From Pseudonocardia xinjiangensis (GTDB taxonomy: Bacteria > Actinomycetota > Actinomycetes > Mycobacteriales > Pseudonocardiaceae), in assembly GCF_012911925.1 (NCBI RefSeq), contig NZ_JAAXKY010000010.1:1-64000 (forward strand): a DNA stretch of 64,000 bases, read 5' to 3'. Below the pieces are notes generated by a model, which saw only the letters and a program-made list of their open reading frames with translations, was not told the origin of the DNA and searched no databases. Shown here piece by piece: positions 7,352-18,000 of the stretch. The stretch's first letter is position 1, and every line of letters begins with the position of its first letter. The position numbers were made by a program, and so were the translations under genes.

Positions 7352-9058
7352 ATGGACATCGGTGCTCCTGCACCCACCGCGCCGCTCCTCGACGCGCTCG
7401 TCCGGCTGCGCGAAGCTGCCGCCGCCGCCCGCTTCGCGCTGGAGATCCCCGGTGCGGAGCAGGCGCGTGCCGTGCGGACCGAGCTGGTCCACCAGCTCGA
7501 CGACTACGTGCTGCCTCGGCTCCGGCGGTTGGACGCCCCCCTGCTCACCGTGGTGGGCGGCTCGACCGGTGCGGGCAAGTCGACGGTCGTCAACAGCCTG
7601 GTGCGGGCACCCGTCACGCCCGCGGGGGTGCTGCGCCCGACCACGCGCTCCCCGGTGCTCGTGTGCCATCCCGAGGACATGCGCTGGTTCTCCGACACCC
7701 GTGTGCTGCCCGACCTCACGCGCACCACCGGTGCGGGCGCCGGCCACGAGACGCTGCAGCTCGTCGCTTCACCGGCGCTCGACCAGGGACTGGCCTTCCT
7801 GGACGCACCGGACATCGACTCGGTCGTCACGGCCAACCGGCGGCTCGCCACCCAGCTCCTCGCCGCGGCCGACCTGTGGTTGTTCGTCACCACCGCGGCC
7901 CGGTACGCGGACGCCGTGCCGTGGGACGTGCTGCAGACCGCCGCGTCCCGGGGCACCGCGCTCGCCGTGCTGCTCGACCGGGTGCCGCCGGGAGCCCAGG
8001 ACGAGATCGGTCCCCACCTGCGGGAGATGCTCGTCGAGCACGGCCTGGGGGACGCGCTGCTGTTCGTCGTGCCCGAGACGGTGCTCGACGCCGGGCTGCT
8101 GCCCGAGCCGGTGCTCGCCCCCCTGCGTGCCTGGTTCCACGACCTCGCCCGCGACGCCGGGCAGCGGGCGATGGTCGTGCGCCGCACCCTGGACGGTGCG
8201 CTCGACAGCCTTCGCCCCCGCACCGCCGCGCTGGCCGCACAGGCCGGTGCCCAGGTGGACGCGGCGCGTCAGCTGCATGCGGACGCCCGGGCCGCCTACG
8301 CCGCTGCGCTGGCCGAGGTGGACGCCGGGATCCGCGACGGTGCGTTGTTGCGCGGCGAGGTGCTGGCCCGCTGGCAGGAGTTCGTCGGCACCGGGGAGCT
8401 GCTGCGCACGCTGCAGGCCCGGGTCGGCCGGTGGCGGGACCGGGTGGCCGCCGCCGTGCGGGGCCGGCCGCGGCCCGGGGACGATCTCGCCGTCGCGCTG
8501 GAGTCGGGGGTCGCGCTGCTGGTGGGCAGCGCTGCCGAGCAGGCCGCTGAGCGCACCGCGACGACGTGGCGGTCGACCGCGGCGGGGGCTGCCCTGCTCC
8601 GCGACGCCGGGCTGCGGCTGGACCGGGTGTCCCCGGAGTTCCGGGACGACGCCGAGCGCGCGGTGCGCGACTGGCAGGCCGCGGTGCTCGACCTCGTCCG
8701 CCGGGAGGGCGGGGACCGGCGGACGGTGGCCCGGGCGGCTGCGTACGGCGTGAACGCCACCGGCCTGCTGGTGATGATCGCCGTGTTCGCCACGACGTCG
8801 GTGATCGCCCCACCGATCGAGATCGTCGTGGCGGGAGGCACCACGATGCTGTCGCAGAAGGTGCTGGAGGCGCTGTTCGGCGACCAGGCCGTCCGCGAGC
8901 TCGCGGACGACGCGCGGGCGGACCTGCTGGACCGGGTCGAAGCCCTGCTCGGCCGGGAGGAGCAGCGCTACGCCCGCCTCCTCGAGCAGCACGCCACCCT
9001 CCCGGAGGACGGTGCCGCGCTGGCGCGGGCGGCGGCAGCGGTGGAGCGGGCCCGGTGA
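7352..9058 (+). CDS. Dynamin-like GTPase, first of a pair
   Basis: 568 residues from ATG 7352, preceded by GAGGAG. The P-loop is GGSTGAGKST near residues 69-78, followed by a threonine-rich switch I (LRPTTRSPVLV) and the G3-like FLDAPDID. The N/TKxD motif is degenerate (LLDRVPPG). The central part is helical (residues ~290-480). A hydrophobic hairpin near residues 470-500 (LLVMIAVFATTSVIAPPIEIVV) could insert into the membrane, as in bacterial dynamin-like proteins. It overlaps the second GTPase (GTGA junction), and both are exactly 568 residues long. Probable partners in membrane remodelling, for example septation; role inferred. Confidence 0.8.
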   Translation: MDIGAPAPTAPLLDALVRLREAAAAARFALEIPGAEQARAVRTELVHQLDDYVLPRLRRLDAPLLTVVGGSTGAGKSTVVNSLVRAPVTPAGVLRPTTRSPVLVCHPEDMRWFSDTRVLPDLTRTTGAGAGHETLQLVASPALDQGLAFLDAPDIDSVVTANRRLATQLLAAADLWLFVTTAARYADAVPWDVLQTAASRGTALAVLLDRVPPGAQDEIGPHLREMLVEHGLGDALLFVVPETVLDAGLLPEPVLAPLRAWFHDLARDAGQRAMVVRRTLDGALDSLRPRTAALAAQAGAQVDAARQLHADARAAYAAALAEVDAGIRDGALLRGEVLARWQEFVGTGELLRTLQARVGRWRDRVAAAVRGRPRPGDDLAVALESGVALLVGSAAEQAAERTATTWRSTAAGAALLRDAGLRLDRVSPEFRDDAERAVRDWQAAVLDLVRREGGDRRTVARAAAYGVNATGLLVMIAVFATTSVIAPPIEIVVAGGTTMLSQKVLEALFGDQAVRELADDARADLLDRVEALLGREEQRYARLLEQHATLPEDGAALARAAAAVERAR

Positions 9059-10761
9059 ACGACGTGACCGGTCCGCGGCTCCAGGCCGGCCGCCGCGCCG
9101 AGCGCGAGCGGGCTACTGCCGAGGAGCACGTTGCGGCGCGGCTGCGGGCGCTGGACCAGGTGGTGCGGGTCGGGGCGGGCCGGCTCGACGAGGCGTTGCT
9201 CGTGCCGGCGCGGGCTCTCGCCCGCCGGGCCGGGGAGCGGCTGCGGCTGTCCGGGACGCACACGGTGGTGGCACTCGCCGGTGCGACGGGCAGTGGCAAG
9301 TCGTCGTTGTTCAACGCGCTCAGCGGGGCCGACCTGTCGGCGGTCGGGGTGCGGCGGCCCACCACCGGTGTCGCACACGCCGCCGTGTGGGGCGCCGAGG
9401 GCGCGGGCCCGCTGCTGGACTGGCTGGAGATCCCGCGGCGGCACCACGTCCGGACCCCGGAGGGGGACGTGGCGGAGAACCTCCGCGGGCTCGTGCTGCT
9501 CGACCTGCCCGACCACGACTCGACGGAGGTGGCGCACCGGCTCGAGGTGGACAGGCTGGTCGCGCTCGTCGACGTGCTGGTGTGGGTGCTCGATCCGCAG
9601 AAGTACGCCGACGCCGCGGTCCATGACCGGTACCTGCGCCCGCTCGCCCGGCACGGCGAGGTGATGGTGGTGGTCCTCAACCAGGTCGACCGCCTCCCGG
9701 TCGGCAGCACCGATGCCGCTGTGGCCGATGTCCGACGGCTGCTCGCCGACGACGGGCTCACCGGCGTCCCGGTGCTGGCCACGTCGGCCGTCGCGCAGGG
9801 CGGACAGGACGAGCTGCGGTCGGTGCTGATCGGTGCCGTTGCGGCGCACCGGGCGGCGCTGCGCCGGGTGTCCGCCGACCTGGACGACGTGGCCGCTGCC
9901 CTCGACGTCGTCGTCGCCGGGCCGGCACGCAACGACCTGGACCCGGCGACCTCCCGCGCGCTGACCGCGACGTTGAGCTCCGCGGCGGGGGTGGCCGCCG
10001 TCGGTGTGGCCGTCCAGCAGGCAGCGGTGCACCGGGCGGTGGCGGCCACCGGGTCGCCGTTCACGCGCTGGTTGCGACGGCTGCGCCCGGACCCGCTGCG
10101 GCGCCTGCACCTCGACCGGGCACTGGCCCGGACGGGTGCCGGGGACGGCGGGGGAGAAGGGCAGGGGAGCGGGCCGCCCCCGGTCGCCCGGACCTCGCTC
10201 CCCGCGAGCACCGCCGTCGAGAGATCCCGGGTGGACGTCGCGCTGCGGGCGCTGGCCGACTCCGCGGCCGAGGACCTGCCGGCCCCGTGGCCGGACGCCG
10301 TGCGGACCGCGGCCCGGGGCCGGTTCGAGGACCTGCCGGACGCGCTCGACCGAGCGGTGGCCACCACCGACCTCGGGCTGACGCGCACCCCGGTGTGGTG
10401 GCGGGCCGTCGGGCTGCTGCAGGCCCTGCTCGCCACGCTCGCCCTCGCCGGGGGCCTGTGGCTCGCCGCCCTGTACGTGCTGACGGTGCTCCGGCTCCCC
10501 GAGCCCGGCACCCCCATGTTCCGGGAGGTTCCGGCGCCGACCGCGTTGCTGCTCGGGGGGTTGCTGGCCGGGTTGCTCCTCGCGCTGCTGGCGCGGCTGC
10601 TGGCCGTCGTCGGTGCGCGCCGGCGGCGGGCGACGGCCGAGATGCGGCTGCGTGAGGCGGTGGCGGCCGTGGCCGACGAGCTCGTGCTCTCGCCGGTCCG
10701 GACGGAGCTGACGGCCTACGGCCACCTGCGGGACGCTGTGGCGCAGCTCCACCGCCGCTGA
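9055..10761 (+). CDS. Dynamin/YfjP-type GTPase, second of a pair
   Basis: 568 residues from GTG 9055, whose TG overlaps the preceding TGA; a GGAG site lies about 9 nt upstream. Visible G motifs: G1 GATGSGKSS, switch I threonines RRPTTG, G3 DLPDHDS and G4 NQVDR, so the nucleotide pocket is intact, unlike the more degenerate G4 of its partner. Two transmembrane helices occur near the C-terminus (LLQALLATLALAGGLWLAAL and TALLLGGLLAGLLLALLARL). The tail is Arg-rich and cytoplasmic. It forms an operon with the upstream GTPase; a heterotypic membrane GTPase complex is the likely arrangement. Confidence 0.82.
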   Translation: MNDVTGPRLQAGRRAERERATAEEHVAARLRALDQVVRVGAGRLDEALLVPARALARRAGERLRLSGTHTVVALAGATGSGKSSLFNALSGADLSAVGVRRPTTGVAHAAVWGAEGAGPLLDWLEIPRRHHVRTPEGDVAENLRGLVLLDLPDHDSTEVAHRLEVDRLVALVDVLVWVLDPQKYADAAVHDRYLRPLARHGEVMVVVLNQVDRLPVGSTDAAVADVRRLLADDGLTGVPVLATSAVAQGGQDELRSVLIGAVAAHRAALRRVSADLDDVAAALDVVVAGPARNDLDPATSRALTATLSSAAGVAAVGVAVQQAAVHRAVAATGSPFTRWLRRLRPDPLRRLHLDRALARTGAGDGGGEGQGSGPPPVARTSLPASTAVERSRVDVALRALADSAAEDLPAPWPDAVRTAARGRFEDLPDALDRAVATTDLGLTRTPVWWRAVGLLQALLATLALAGGLWLAALYVLTVLRLPEPGTPMFREVPAPTALLLGGLLAGLLLALLARLLAVVGARRRRATAEMRLREAVAAVADELVLSPVRTELTAYGHLRDAVAQLHRR

Positions 10762-10831
10762 GCGCGCCGATCATCGCGTAGTACCGTCATCGGACAGTGT
10801 GTCAGACGCTACGTCATGAAGGGCGGAACAC

Positions 10832-11533
10832 GTGACGCCGACGGTGGACGGCAGGGGGCATCTCCTCCTGGTGCACGGGGCATGGCACGGATCATGGTGC
10901 TGGCAGCAGCTGGAGCCCCACCTCGCCGCGGACGGCTGGACGGTCAGCACCATCGACCTCCCCAGCGTGGCCGACGACAGCGGGACCGCCGGCATGTTCG
11001 ACGACGCCCGGGCCGTCCGCGAGCGCCTGGACGGCCTCGACGGCCCCGTTGTCGTGCTCGCGCACTCCTACGGCGGTGTCCCCACCGCACAGGCGGCGGC
11101 CGGGGCGCCCAACGTCTCGCAGCTCATCTTTCTCGCCGCCTACATGCTGGAGGTGGGCGAGTCGCTCGCCAGCCCGGTCGGGTGGGATCTGCCGGAGCAG
11201 GGCGAGGGCACCATCCCTCCGCCGCCCGCACGGGAGGCTCTCTATGCGGACCTGTCGGACGAGGATGCCGCGCAGGCGGAGGGGCGGCTGCGTCCCCACA
11301 GCATCCGGTCGCTGACCGAGCGCCTGACCGCCGCGGCCTGGACCACGATCCCGTCCGCGTACGTGCACTGCGAGAAGGACCAGATCCTCCCGCCGCTCAT
11401 CGACCGCATGGCGCAGGAGCGGGCGGCGGCCGTGTACCGGCTGCCGAGCTCGCACTCCCCGTTCCTCTCGATGCCCGCGGAGCTCGCATCGCTCATCGGC
11501 AGCATCGCCGGGACGACGGCGAGCCGTCCCTGA
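10832..11533 (+). CDS. Alpha/beta hydrolase (methylesterase-like)
   Basis: 233 residues from GTG 10832, with a GGCGGA site. The N-terminus LVHGAWHGSWCW carries the oxyanion-hole HG, the nucleophile elbow is AHSYGG, the acid is in HCEKDQI and the catalytic His in SSHSPFLS, so the triad is complete. The order and the GAWHG motif match the small esterase family that includes plant methylesterases and hydroxynitrile lyases, common in actinobacteria as unassigned hydrolases. The gene stands alone: the GTPase pair ends 70 bp upstream, and the lipoprotein gene is convergent. Substrate unknown. Confidence 0.85.
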   Translation: MTPTVDGRGHLLLVHGAWHGSWCWQQLEPHLAADGWTVSTIDLPSVADDSGTAGMFDDARAVRERLDGLDGPVVVLAHSYGGVPTAQAAAGAPNVSQLIFLAAYMLEVGESLASPVGWDLPEQGEGTIPPPPAREALYADLSDEDAAQAEGRLRPHSIRSLTERLTAAAWTTIPSAYVHCEKDQILPPLIDRMAQERAAAVYRLPSSHSPFLSMPAELASLIGSIAGTTASRP

Positions 11534-11542
11534 CCCCCGGGC

Positions 11543-12091
11543 TCAGCTCGCGGTCGCCTTGTCGCCGGTGGGGGTGACGGCGAACCAGGTGCCGTCCTCT
11601 CCGTGGTGCCCGGCGTTCTGCAGGCCGCCCGGGTCGTCACGGTGGCGGTACAGGGGCCACCCGGCGAGGGTGAGCTGCGAGGTGCCCTCGGGACGGGCGA
11701 GCCTGCCGACCAGTGCCGCGTCGACGCCCAGCAGCTCGGGCTCCTGGCCGGGCGCGACCAGCACCGGGATCCAGGTCTCGGTGCAGGGACCGGTGCACGT
11801 CGACGCGGACGGTGCGGCGCTGTCCTTGTCGGACCGGTACATGAGGTGCCCACCGCCGTCCGTGGCGACGACGCCGAGGGGGCCGCTCTGCACGGCGTAC
11901 AGCGCCGGCACGGCAGAAGATGAGCCGTGGCCTTCGTGGGCGCCGTGGCCACCCTGGTGCTCCGGGGCGGCCGCGGTCGGGGCGGCTGCCGGCGGGGCGG
12001 CCGGTGCGGGGGGCGGTGCCGCGGAACAGCCGGCTACCGCGATGCCGGCGGCGAGGACGGAACCGATCAGGGTGAGCGCGGAACGGGACAC
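11543..12091 (-). CDS. Secreted lipoprotein, COG4315-type repeat protein
   Basis: 182 residues from GTG 12091, chosen because GGGGAGGA lies 9 nt upstream and the signal peptide begins at once (SALTLIGSVLAAGIAVAGC with lipobox AVAGC). A Pro/Ala-rich and His-rich linker (HQGGHGAHEGHG) follows, then two copies of the small repeat typical of the family: G..LYRS or WPLYRHRDD with CTGPCTETWIPV. The function of this family is not established; surface-exposed redox or metal-related roles have been suggested because of the His linker. Convergent with the hydrolase gene. Confidence 0.82.
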   Translation of the reverse strand: MSRSALTLIGSVLAAGIAVAGCSAAPPPAPAAPPAAAPTAAAPEHQGGHGAHEGHGSSSAVPALYAVQSGPLGVVATDGGGHLMYRSDKDSAAPSASTCTGPCTETWIPVLVAPGQEPELLGVDAALVGRLARPEGTSQLTLAGWPLYRHRDDPGGLQNAGHHGEDGTWFAVTPTGDKATAS

Positions 12092-12147
12092 GGTCCCCGA
12101 TCCTCCCCGTACCGCCCTTCGGCCTCGACGCCGCCCCACGGCAGGCG

Positions 12148-14202
12148 TCAATTCTCCGGAACCTCGCGCCGGATCTCCTCCAGCCAGATCCGGGCCGACA
12201 TGTCCGACGGTGCCCGCCAGTCCCCGCGGGGCGACAGCGATCCACCTGCGGAGACCTTCGGGCCGTTGGGCAGCGCGGACCGCTTGAACTGGCTGAAGCT
12301 GTAGAACCGCTGGGCGAAGACCTCGAGCCAGTGCCGGATCTCGGCGAGCGTGTAGACGGGCCGCTTGTCCGCGGGGAACCCGGGCGGCCAGTTCCCGGCC
12401 TCCGGGTCCCGCCAGGCGTGCCAGGCGAGGAACGCGATCTTCGACGGGCGGAACCCGTAGCGCAGGACGTGGAAGAGCGAGAAGTCCTGCAGGGAGTAGG
12501 GCCCGACCTTCGCCTCGCTGCTCTGCACCTCCTCGTCCTCACCGGTCGGCACCAGCTCCGGGGTGATCTCGGTGTCGAGTACGGATTCGAGCACCTCGCC
12601 GACCTCGGCCTCGAACTGCTTGGACGAGACGACCCACCGGATCAGGTGCTGGATCAGGGTCTTCGGCACGCCACCGTTGACGTTGTAGTGCGACATCTGG
12701 TCACCGACGCCGTACGTCGACCAGCCGAGTGCCAGCTCGGACAGGTCGCCGGTGCCGAGCACGATGCCGCCGCGCTGGTTGGCGGCCCGGAACAGGTAGT
12801 CGGTGCGCAGCCCGGCCTGCACGTTCTCGAACGTGACGTCGTAGTCCGGTTCGCCACGCGAGAAGGGGTGGCCGAGGTTGGTCAGCATCAGCCGCGCCGT
12901 CTCGGTGATGTCGAGTTCCTCGAAGGTGATCCCGAGCGCGCGGGCCAGCCGGATCGCGTTGCCCTTCGTACGATCGCCCGTGGCGAAGCCCGGGAGCGTG
13001 AACCCGAGGATGTCACTGCGGGGACGGCCAAGCCGGTCCATGGCCCTCGCCGCGACGATCAGCGCGTGGGTGGAGTCCAGTCCGCCGGAGACGCCGATGA
13101 CGACCTTGGGCTGCCCGATGGCGCGCAGGCGCTGTTCGAGCCCGGACACCTGGATGTTGTACGCCTCGTAGCAGTCCTGTTCGAGGCGCGACTCGTCCGC
13201 CGGGACGAAGGGGAACCGCTCGAGCTCGCGTCGCAGCCCGATGTCGTCGCCGGGCGGGTCGAGACGGAAGTCGATCCGGCGGAACGAGTCGGCCCGGGCG
13301 CCGTGGTGCCTGCGGTTGTCGTCGAACGTGCCCATGCGCAGGCGCTCGGCGCGCAGCAGGTCGAGGTCCACATCGGCGACCGAACGCCGTGGACCCTCAG
13401 GGAAGCGCTCCGACTCGGCCAGCAGCACCCCGTTCTCGTAGACCATGGTCTGGCCGTCCCAGGCGAGGTCGGTGGTCGACTCACCCTCGCCCGCGGCCGC
13501 GTAGACGTAGGCGGCGAGGCATCGCGACGAGGCGGAACGGCACATCAGGTGCCGGTCCTCGGCGCGGCCCACCGTGATGGGGCTGCCGGACAGGTTCGTC
13601 AGCACCGTGGCACCGGCCAGCGCGGCCTCGGCGCTCGGCGGCACCGGCACCCACATGTCCTCGCAGATCTCGACGTGCAGGACGAACCCGGGCACGTCCG
13701 AGGCGGCGAACAGCAGGTCGGGACCGAAGGGCACGTCGACACCGGCGCCCGGGCCCCCGATGCGGATCGTCGAGCTGATGTCGTCGCCCGGAGCCAGCTG
13801 GCGGCGCTCGTAGAACTCCCGGTAGGTCGGCAGGTACGACTTCGGTGCCACCCCGAGCACACGCCCGCGGTGGATGACCACGGCGGTGTTGTAGACGCGG
13901 TGCCGGTAGCGCAGGGGGACGCCCACGACGAGCACCGGCAGCAGGTCGGCCGAACCGGCGACGATGTCGAGCAGCGCCTGCTCGACCGCGTCGAGCAGCG
14001 ACTCCTGCAGGAGGATGTCCTCGATCGAGTAGCCCGACAGCGTCAGCTCGGGGAAGACGGCCAACCCGACACCGTCGTCGTGGCACTCGTTGGCGACGTG
14101 CAGCACCGACTCGGCGTTGGCGGCCGGATCGGCGATCGAGGTCGTGAGCGTGCAGGCGGCGACGCGGAGAAAGCCGTGGCGGTACGCGGAGTGGAAGTCC
14201 AT
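12148..14202 (-). CDS. nadE: Glutamine-dependent NAD+ synthase
   Basis: 684 residues, close to the 679 of the M. tuberculosis enzyme. The N-terminal nitrilase-type glutaminase has the triad Glu ([10 protein letters not shown]), Lys ([15 protein letters not shown]) and Cys ([10 protein letters not shown]). The C-terminal synthetase has the PP-loop SGGLDST followed by [12 protein letters not shown], and downstream [16 protein letters not shown]. It converts deamido-NAD+ to NAD+ with glutamine-derived ammonia passed through an internal tunnel. This is a cytosolic housekeeping enzyme. Start ATG 14202 has a distant AGGAAG. It is monocistronic here; the neighbour upstream is divergent. Confidence 0.97.
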   Translation of the reverse strand: MDFHSAYRHGFLRVAACTLTTSIADPAANAESVLHVANECHDDGVGLAVFPELTLSGYSIEDILLQESLLDAVEQALLDIVAGSADLLPVLVVGVPLRYRHRVYNTAVVIHRGRVLGVAPKSYLPTYREFYERRQLAPGDDISSTIRIGGPGAGVDVPFGPDLLFAASDVPGFVLHVEICEDMWVPVPPSAEAALAGATVLTNLSGSPITVGRAEDRHLMCRSASSRCLAAYVYAAAGEGESTTDLAWDGQTMVYENGVLLAESERFPEGPRRSVADVDLDLLRAERLRMGTFDDNRRHHGARADSFRRIDFRLDPPGDDIGLRRELERFPFVPADESRLEQDCYEAYNIQVSGLEQRLRAIGQPKVVIGVSGGLDSTHALIVAARAMDRLGRPRSDILGFTLPGFATGDRTKGNAIRLARALGITFEELDITETARLMLTNLGHPFSRGEPDYDVTFENVQAGLRTDYLFRAANQRGGIVLGTGDLSELALGWSTYGVGDQMSHYNVNGGVPKTLIQHLIRWVVSSKQFEAEVGEVLESVLDTEITPELVPTGEDEEVQSSEAKVGPYSLQDFSLFHVLRYGFRPSKIAFLAWHAWRDPEAGNWPPGFPADKRPVYTLAEIRHWLEVFAQRFYSFSQFKRSALPNGPKVSAGGSLSPRGDWRAPSDMSARIWLEEIRREVPEN

Positions 14203-14373
14203 GCGGGCGGAGACGACCTTCCTCGTGAGGGGAACACCGGAGATCCTGGTTCCAGTCTGCCCGCACCGCCGGATCTGGGAGACATGCGTGCTGCGCGCCG
14301 GGCTCCGTCCGGTTTGGAGCGGGGCGTCCGCCGGGTACCGAAGAGCACTTGACCTTGGAGAGCGGGGAGCAGC

Positions 14374-14571
14374 ATGCGGATCGGTGGCGTGATCGTCGTC
14401 ATCTGGCTGGTGATCGGTGTGATCGCGAGCTACCAGCGCGGCTACTTCACGCAGTCGGAGGTGAACTGTGCCGCATTCGGAACCGTGCTGGTGACCATCG
14501 TCGTCGGGCCGCTCAACTACCTCGGGGTCAACCCGCGGATCGAGTGCGAGGTGCCGCAGCCGTCGCAGTGA
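14374..14571 (+). CDS. Small membrane protein
   Basis: 65 residues, ATG preceded by GGGGAGCAGC. There is one clear N-terminal transmembrane helix (GGVIVVIWLVIGVIA) and a second, weaker hydrophobic stretch (FGTVLVTIVVGPLNYL), so it may cross twice. Small proteins of this shape, with the motif GYFTQSEVNC between the helices, recur in actinobacteria without assigned function. A strong hairpin terminator follows. Confidence 0.72.
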   Translation: MRIGGVIVVIWLVIGVIASYQRGYFTQSEVNCAAFGTVLVTIVVGPLNYLGVNPRIECEVPQPSQ

Positions 14572-14574
14572 GGG

Positions 14575-14604
14575 GGTCCGGCGGCGGCGTCCCGCCGCCG
14601 GACC
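14575..14604. terminator. Strong hairpin between convergent genes
   Basis: GGTCCGGCGGCGG (14575-14587) and CCGCCGCCGGACC (14592-14604) are a perfect 13-bp inverted repeat with a 4-nt loop. It lies between the convergent stops at 14571 and 14612 and can serve both strands. Confidence 0.8.
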
Positions 14605-14611
14605 GGGACGG

Positions 14612-14842
14612 TCAACGCGACAGCCGCTGCGCCAACATCTGCTTGCCCTGGTCGGCGCCCTTGCGGCTCTCCGCCTGCGCTCGCCGGAAGAACTCGGCCA
14701 GGTCGTCGTCGCCGTCGCGTTCGGCGTCCTGGGCGTAGGTCTCCAGACGGAGGGCGTTGTTCAGGCAGGCCTCGGTGAACCAGATCAGGTTGTAGTCCTT
14801 GTCCTTGGTCCCGGTGACCTGCCCGGTCTCGGTTGTCGACAC
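14612..14842 (-). CDS. Small hypothetical protein
   Basis: 76 residues from GTG 14842, with AAGGGAG 8 nt upstream. The sequence is mainly one or two amphipathic helices (LIWFTEACLNNALRLETYAQDAERDGDDDLAEFFRRAQAE given by its ends), followed by a basic tail. Helix spacing with Glu residues slightly resembles ferritin-like or rubrerythrin helices, but a single short chain cannot be assigned. It lies downstream of the Pls-type synthetase on the same strand, with 164 bp between, so co-transcription is possible but not shown. Confidence 0.6.
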   Translation of the reverse strand: MSTTETGQVTGTKDKDYNLIWFTEACLNNALRLETYAQDAERDGDDDLAEFFRRAQAESRKGADQGKQMLAQRLSR

Positions 14843-15006
14843 GACGTGCTCCCTTCTCGCGCTTACAGGATGCAACTCGTGCGTACCCGGAGTGTCGTGC
14901 ATCACACGTCCGACTCCGCCGGAAATTGCCCCGGGGCCGTCCCGCTGCCGTGCCGCCGAGATGACGGTGGTGCCATACCCCGGCCGGGATGTGGCACCAC
15001 CGTTCG

Positions 15007-18000
15007 TCACGACGACCTGCGCCGCCACCTGTGCCCGCGGGTGGGGTCGTAGGTCTCCTGGTGGGACCCCCCGGAACCGGAACTGCTGCGGGGCGTCGAG
15101 CACGAGTTGGCCGGGTGGGCGCCCCGCCGCTTGGCGTGCCGTCCGTGACGGGTCTGCCAGGCGGCCTGCCGAGCGGCCTGCCGCGCCTCGCGGGCGCCCC
15201 GCCGGGCCAGCTCGCGGATCTGCCGGCGCGTCGGTGGCACCGCCGGATCGCCGGCCTCGGAGATCTCGCGGGCGGGGTTGCCCTGCCAGCGGGTGTCCGC
15301 GCCGGGCTGCTCGCCCTTCATCAGGAAGGCGTCGGCCTCGACCACGACCCGCTCGCCCATGACCACGCCGTAGTGCACGTAGCTGTTGGCGCCGATCGTG
15401 CTGCCGCTGCCGATCACGACGTAGTCCGACTTGAAGCCGCCGTCCTCCAACGAGTGGCACTGGATCGTGGACTGGGCCCCGAGGGTGCAGTAGTCCCCGA
15501 TCGTCACCATCGTCTTCTCCGGCATGGCCGCGCCGTCGTCGAAGAGCTTCTTCCCGACGCGCACGCCGAGCAGCCGCCACACGATCGACTTGAACGGTGT
15601 GCCGTTGTAGATCTGGAGGTAGCCGGTCCCGCTCAGCTTCCAGAGGCGCTCGTGCCGCCAGAAGTACGGCTCGTAGATGGAGCAGAACTGCGGCCGGAGC
15701 CTGCGGAACCCGAAGCTGATGCGCTCTTCCAGGATCGAGTACAGCGTGGTGAACAGGAGCGCGGCGATGATCCCCAGCGCGTACGAGCTGACCCCGATGT
15801 CGCTGTAGAAGTAGCTCGAGAGCAGCCCGATGACGACGACGCCGAACCACTGCACCCACCGCATCAGCAGGAACAGCACGATCGTGACGGCGTTCGAGCG
15901 GTTCTTCCTGGCCAGCCTCGCCGGGAACTCCTCGTCGGTGCGGAACCGTTCGAGCTCGATGTCACGCTGGACGGAGCGGGGGATCTCGAAGGAGGGAGAC
16001 CCGAGAAGGCCCACCCCTTCCCGCACCGGGCCGTCCATCGGGATCATCGCCTTCGTGGCGAGCAGCACGTTGTCCCCGGTCCGGCCACCGGCCGGGTAGG
16101 TCACTGCGTTGCCCACGAAGCTGTTGTCGCCCAGCGACACCCGCGAGACCTTGAACGACGAGCTGGAGTAGTCGGCGTTCGCCATCGACAGGCCGTCCGA
16201 CACGAGCGTCCCGGTGCCCACGTGAGACAGGAACGGCGACTCGTGCTTCACCATCAGCCCGAAGTTCGACCCGGTCTGCTGCACGGTGGACAGGTCGTAC
16301 CCGATCATCTGCAGGTAGCGGATGATGAACGAGCTGTCGCCCAGCAGGTTGGTGAAGAACCCGATGTTGGTCATCCGGCGCAGCGCCCGGTGGGCCGTGT
16401 AGCGCAGCCCGTAGAGCTTGAGGGTGGTGTCCGCCGGCACGAGCCGGTTCAGCAGGCGCGGCAGAGTGGTGGCCACCAGCAGCCCGAGGAGCATCACGCC
16501 AAACAGAAGTGCGCCCGACACGAGGAAGTAGTCGAGGTAGAACCGGGGTTCCACGAACACGCTGCGGTCGGTGCCGTCCACGATGCCCTGGATCGCCGAT
16601 GCGGAGTTCACGGTGGGGAAGATGCTGGGCAGCGCGACCAGCAGCACGCCGGTGGCGAGCGGGCCCCAGACCAGCAGCATCCCGAGCAGCTGGGACGTGC
16701 CGTAGGCGAAGCGCCGGGCCCGGGTGCTGCCCAGCGGCTCCACGCGCCGGTAGTCGGCGGTCGTCTCCTGCGCGGGCGACCCGTGGTAGCTCGTGCCCGC
16801 AGGCACGTGCTGACCCGTGTGCAGCGACGACGTGTGGCCGAGCTGCGCCCCCTCCCCGACGGAGGTGCCGATGTCGAGCACGGTGGCCTCACCGATGAGG
16901 GCGCCCGCCCCGATGTCGACGCGGCCCGTCCGGATCCACCCGGACTCGGCTCGGTACCCACTGAAGAACGAGTCCTTGCGCACGACGGCGCCGGCCCCGA
17001 TGGAGATCAGGTCACCACAGACCGGCAGCGAGGTGGAGAGGACGACCGCACCCCTGCCGACCTTCACCCCGAGCATCCGGAGGTAGACCAGGTAGAGGGG
17101 AGAGCCGACGAACGCCAGCGCCGGGCTGACGCGCAGCAGCTGGCGCACCGTCCAGAACCGCAGGTAGGCGAACCCCCAGATCGGGATCACGCGCGGCTTC
17201 CAGCGACCGATCAACACCCATTTCGCCACGACCGGGAGCAGACTGAGAACGAGGAAGGCGCCCCCGCCCACGGCCACCGAACGCAGGTAGACGTCGGCCA
17301 GGCCGGTCGCCTCGGACACCCACTGGTACCCGGTGACGCCGACGAGCGCGACGACGTAGGCGAAGCCCACGTAGATCGCGGCCTGCGCGAACCCGGTGAA
17401 CAGGTACTGCGCCGTGCTCGCCCGGCGGACGGTGCGCGGCTCCACCTCGGTGCGGCGCGGGGCGCGGTCCTGCAGCGTCGCGGCGAGCTTCCGCACCGTG
17501 GGGTTCAGGTACATGTCCTTCATGCCCACCGACGGCAGTTCCTCGTGCACCCTCAGCTTCGCGCTCAGCTGGGCGATGATCAGCGAGTTCATGCCGAGGT
17601 CGTCGAAGAAGTCGCTCTCGACGGACACGCGGTCGAGCGAGAGCATCCCGGCGACGGCGGCGGCCACCAGCTCCTCGACCTCGCCTTCGGCCTCGACCAC
17701 CTCGCCCTGCGCCGCCTGGTAGCGGGGACCCTGCGGTGCGGGGAGGTTCTTGCGGTCGGCCTTGTCGCTCGGGAGCATCGGGATGCGCTCGAGCTGCTCG
17801 AAGTACGCGGGCACCATGTACTTGGGGAGCCGGCGGCGGAGCTCGTCGTGCAGGAGGTCGACGTCCACGGGCGGCCCCTGGCGGCGGCGCGTGTAGTAGG
17901 CCACGAGCTCCACCACACCCGGGGCGGGCTCGTAGGTGTCCACCACGGCCTGGGCGACACCGGGCAGCTGCAGGAGCAGCGACTCGATCTCGGTCAGCTC

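Noticed and set aside
5911-8550. An 879-codon open frame on the plus strand
   Set aside because: It runs antisense through the Vms1-like gene and out of frame through the first GTPase gene. Its composition is Arg/Ala/Pro-rich with no motif, which is usual for shadow frames in very GC-rich DNA.
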